From Auanema rhodensis (taxonomy: Eukaryota; Nematoda; Chromadorea; Rhabditida; Rhabditidae), in the NCBI GenBank assembly GCA_964057225.1, contig OZ059900.1, forward strand, positions 20,723,638 to 20,787,637: a stretch of 64,000 nucleotides of DNA. Reading direction: 5' to 3'. Positions 63,416 to 64,000 of the stretch are shown here, in pieces. Each line of letters starts with the position of its first letter. Within the stretch, counting starts at the first letter, position 1. The position numbers and the translations under genes are program-made. The notes below the pieces were generated by a model that saw only the letters and a list, made by a program, of their open reading frames with translations, did no database searches and had not been told where the DNA came from.

Positions 63416-64000
63416 AAACAAGTTTTTGGAAATTTCGCTGTAAACAAGGTTTTGACTTACGATTTCATGTGTTCAAACTCATGCAATGTCAATGAAACCT
63501 AGCTCAAAATTGTTCGTACAACGTCTAGTTCCACTTTCACGACAAAAAAACAGGGGTTAGAAAATTAAGGAAATTAGCATATTCTGAGGGCACGCCCCTT
63601 ATGGCTAATATTGATTAAATCGATTTTTGTTCATATGAGTCGTCAAATGCAACGAATTTCAGCGTGTTACATACTAAAATGAAGCATTTTACATGCTGAA
63701 CACTATAAAAATACAAAAACACAGTATTTCCCATGAGAAATATTTTATTATGCTGGAAAACCAGTTTTTGGAAATTTCGCTGTAAACAAGGTTTTGACTT
63801 ACGATTTCATGTGTTCAAACTCATGCAATGTCAATGAAACCTAGCTCAACATTGTTCCTACAACGTCTAGTTCCACTTTCACGACAAAAAACAGGGGTTA
63901 GAAAATTAAGGAAATTAGCATATTCTGAGGGCACGCCCCTTATGGCTAATATTGATTAAATCGATTTTTGTTCATATGAGTCGTCAAATGCAACGAATTT
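62871..64000 (-). repeat. Second copy of the sixteen-monomer-spaced block, cut by the window end
   Basis: Matches 57401-58530 at acagaaacac, aaaacaag, caacattg and the shortened A run. The copy continues past the window, so its right limit is unknown. Confidence 0.85.

Larger units (their letters stand above)
4173..64000 (-). repeat. 342-bp satellite array, antisense orientation (about 175 monomers)
   Basis: From the junction to the window end the same satellite runs uninterrupted in reverse orientation. Counting from the gattaaatcg landmark near 4514 to the one near 63954 gives 174 periods with about 68 bp missing. The deficit is explained by recurrent small deletions: a shortened A run (gacaaaaaacagg), a 4-bp loss (tacaatgaag for tactaaaatgaag), a 7-bp loss next to the GC-rich core at two places, and occasional single bases. 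Variant sites used to track subtypes are ctagaaaaat / ctataaaaat / ctataaaatt, ttcctac / ttcgtac / tttgtac, cccctt / cctctt, and acaagg / acaagt. No transposon or unique sequence interrupts it. Confidence 0.98.

Noticed and set aside
1-64000. CRISPR array or bacterial repeat region
   Set aside because: The period is 342 bp with no distinct repeat/spacer division, the whole unit is conserved, and there are no cas-like genes. It is a eukaryotic satellite.
1-64000. AATAAA in each monomer as a polyadenylation signal
   Set aside because: The string lies in cataataaaat of every sense monomer, is expected by chance in 67% AT sequence, and has no gene upstream.
1-64000. Telomeric repeats, rRNA or tRNA genes
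   Set aside because: No run of TTAGG, TTAGGG or TTTAGGG-type units and no recognisable rRNA or tRNA sequence on either strand.

Overview
The whole window is satellite DNA. A single AT-rich monomer of 342 bp is repeated about 12.2 times in one orientation (1-4172) and then about 175 times in the opposite orientation (4173-64000). I see no gene, RNA gene, transposon, microsatellite or unique sequence anywhere. There is therefore no operon, origin or CRISPR to describe, and every stretch without a gene is satellite. I call the orientation of the left array 'sense'; the right array reads antisense on the + strand.

The organism is eukaryotic, because a homogeneous array of this size with higher-order repeats (HORs) is typical of centromeric, pericentromeric or subtelomeric heterochromatin. 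A hand count of one monomer gives about 33% GC (56 C, 58 G) and 10-11 CpG against roughly 9.5 expected. The lack of CpG depletion suggests a genome without heavy germline CpG methylation, as in many invertebrates, but I do not recognise the satellite family and cannot name a species. 342 bp is about two nucleosome repeats, a common satellite size.

Layout: (1) 1-4172, sense array with a three-monomer HOR (1026 bp) plus two extra monomer types. (2) 4172/4173, an abrupt convergent inversion point that joins monomer position 68 to monomer position 299 of an inverted copy. (3) 4173-8200, antisense array with a 1025-bp trimer. (4) 8200-13000, irregular mixture of subtypes. (5) 12990-16715, a four-monomer block copied 2394 bp away. 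(6) 16715-19190, a 684-bp dimer. (7) 19200-32900, a five/six-monomer HOR (1699 or 2048 bp) with a 4-bp-deletion monomer as landmark, interrupted by a copy of sequence from 4950-6996. (8) 33000-40400, a HOR of 1706 or 2388 bp. (9) 40400-46950, units of 1368 and 1026 bp. (10) 46951-53242, a tandem duplication of a 3077-bp nine-monomer unit. (11) 53105-56870, units of 1026 and 1368 bp. (12) 57400-64000, a 2052-bp six-monomer duplication and a 5470-bp sixteen-monomer duplication, continuing past the window end.

The picture is one of repeated local unequal exchange: HOR size changes every few kilobases and adjacent copies often match at every variant site I compared. The short open frames (60-65 codons) are mutated versions of one 39-codon frame present in most monomers, and I do not consider them genes. 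The most interesting items are the inversion junction with its very large imperfect palindrome, the patchwork of HORs, and two cases of shared haplotypes 15.7 and 23.6 kb apart.
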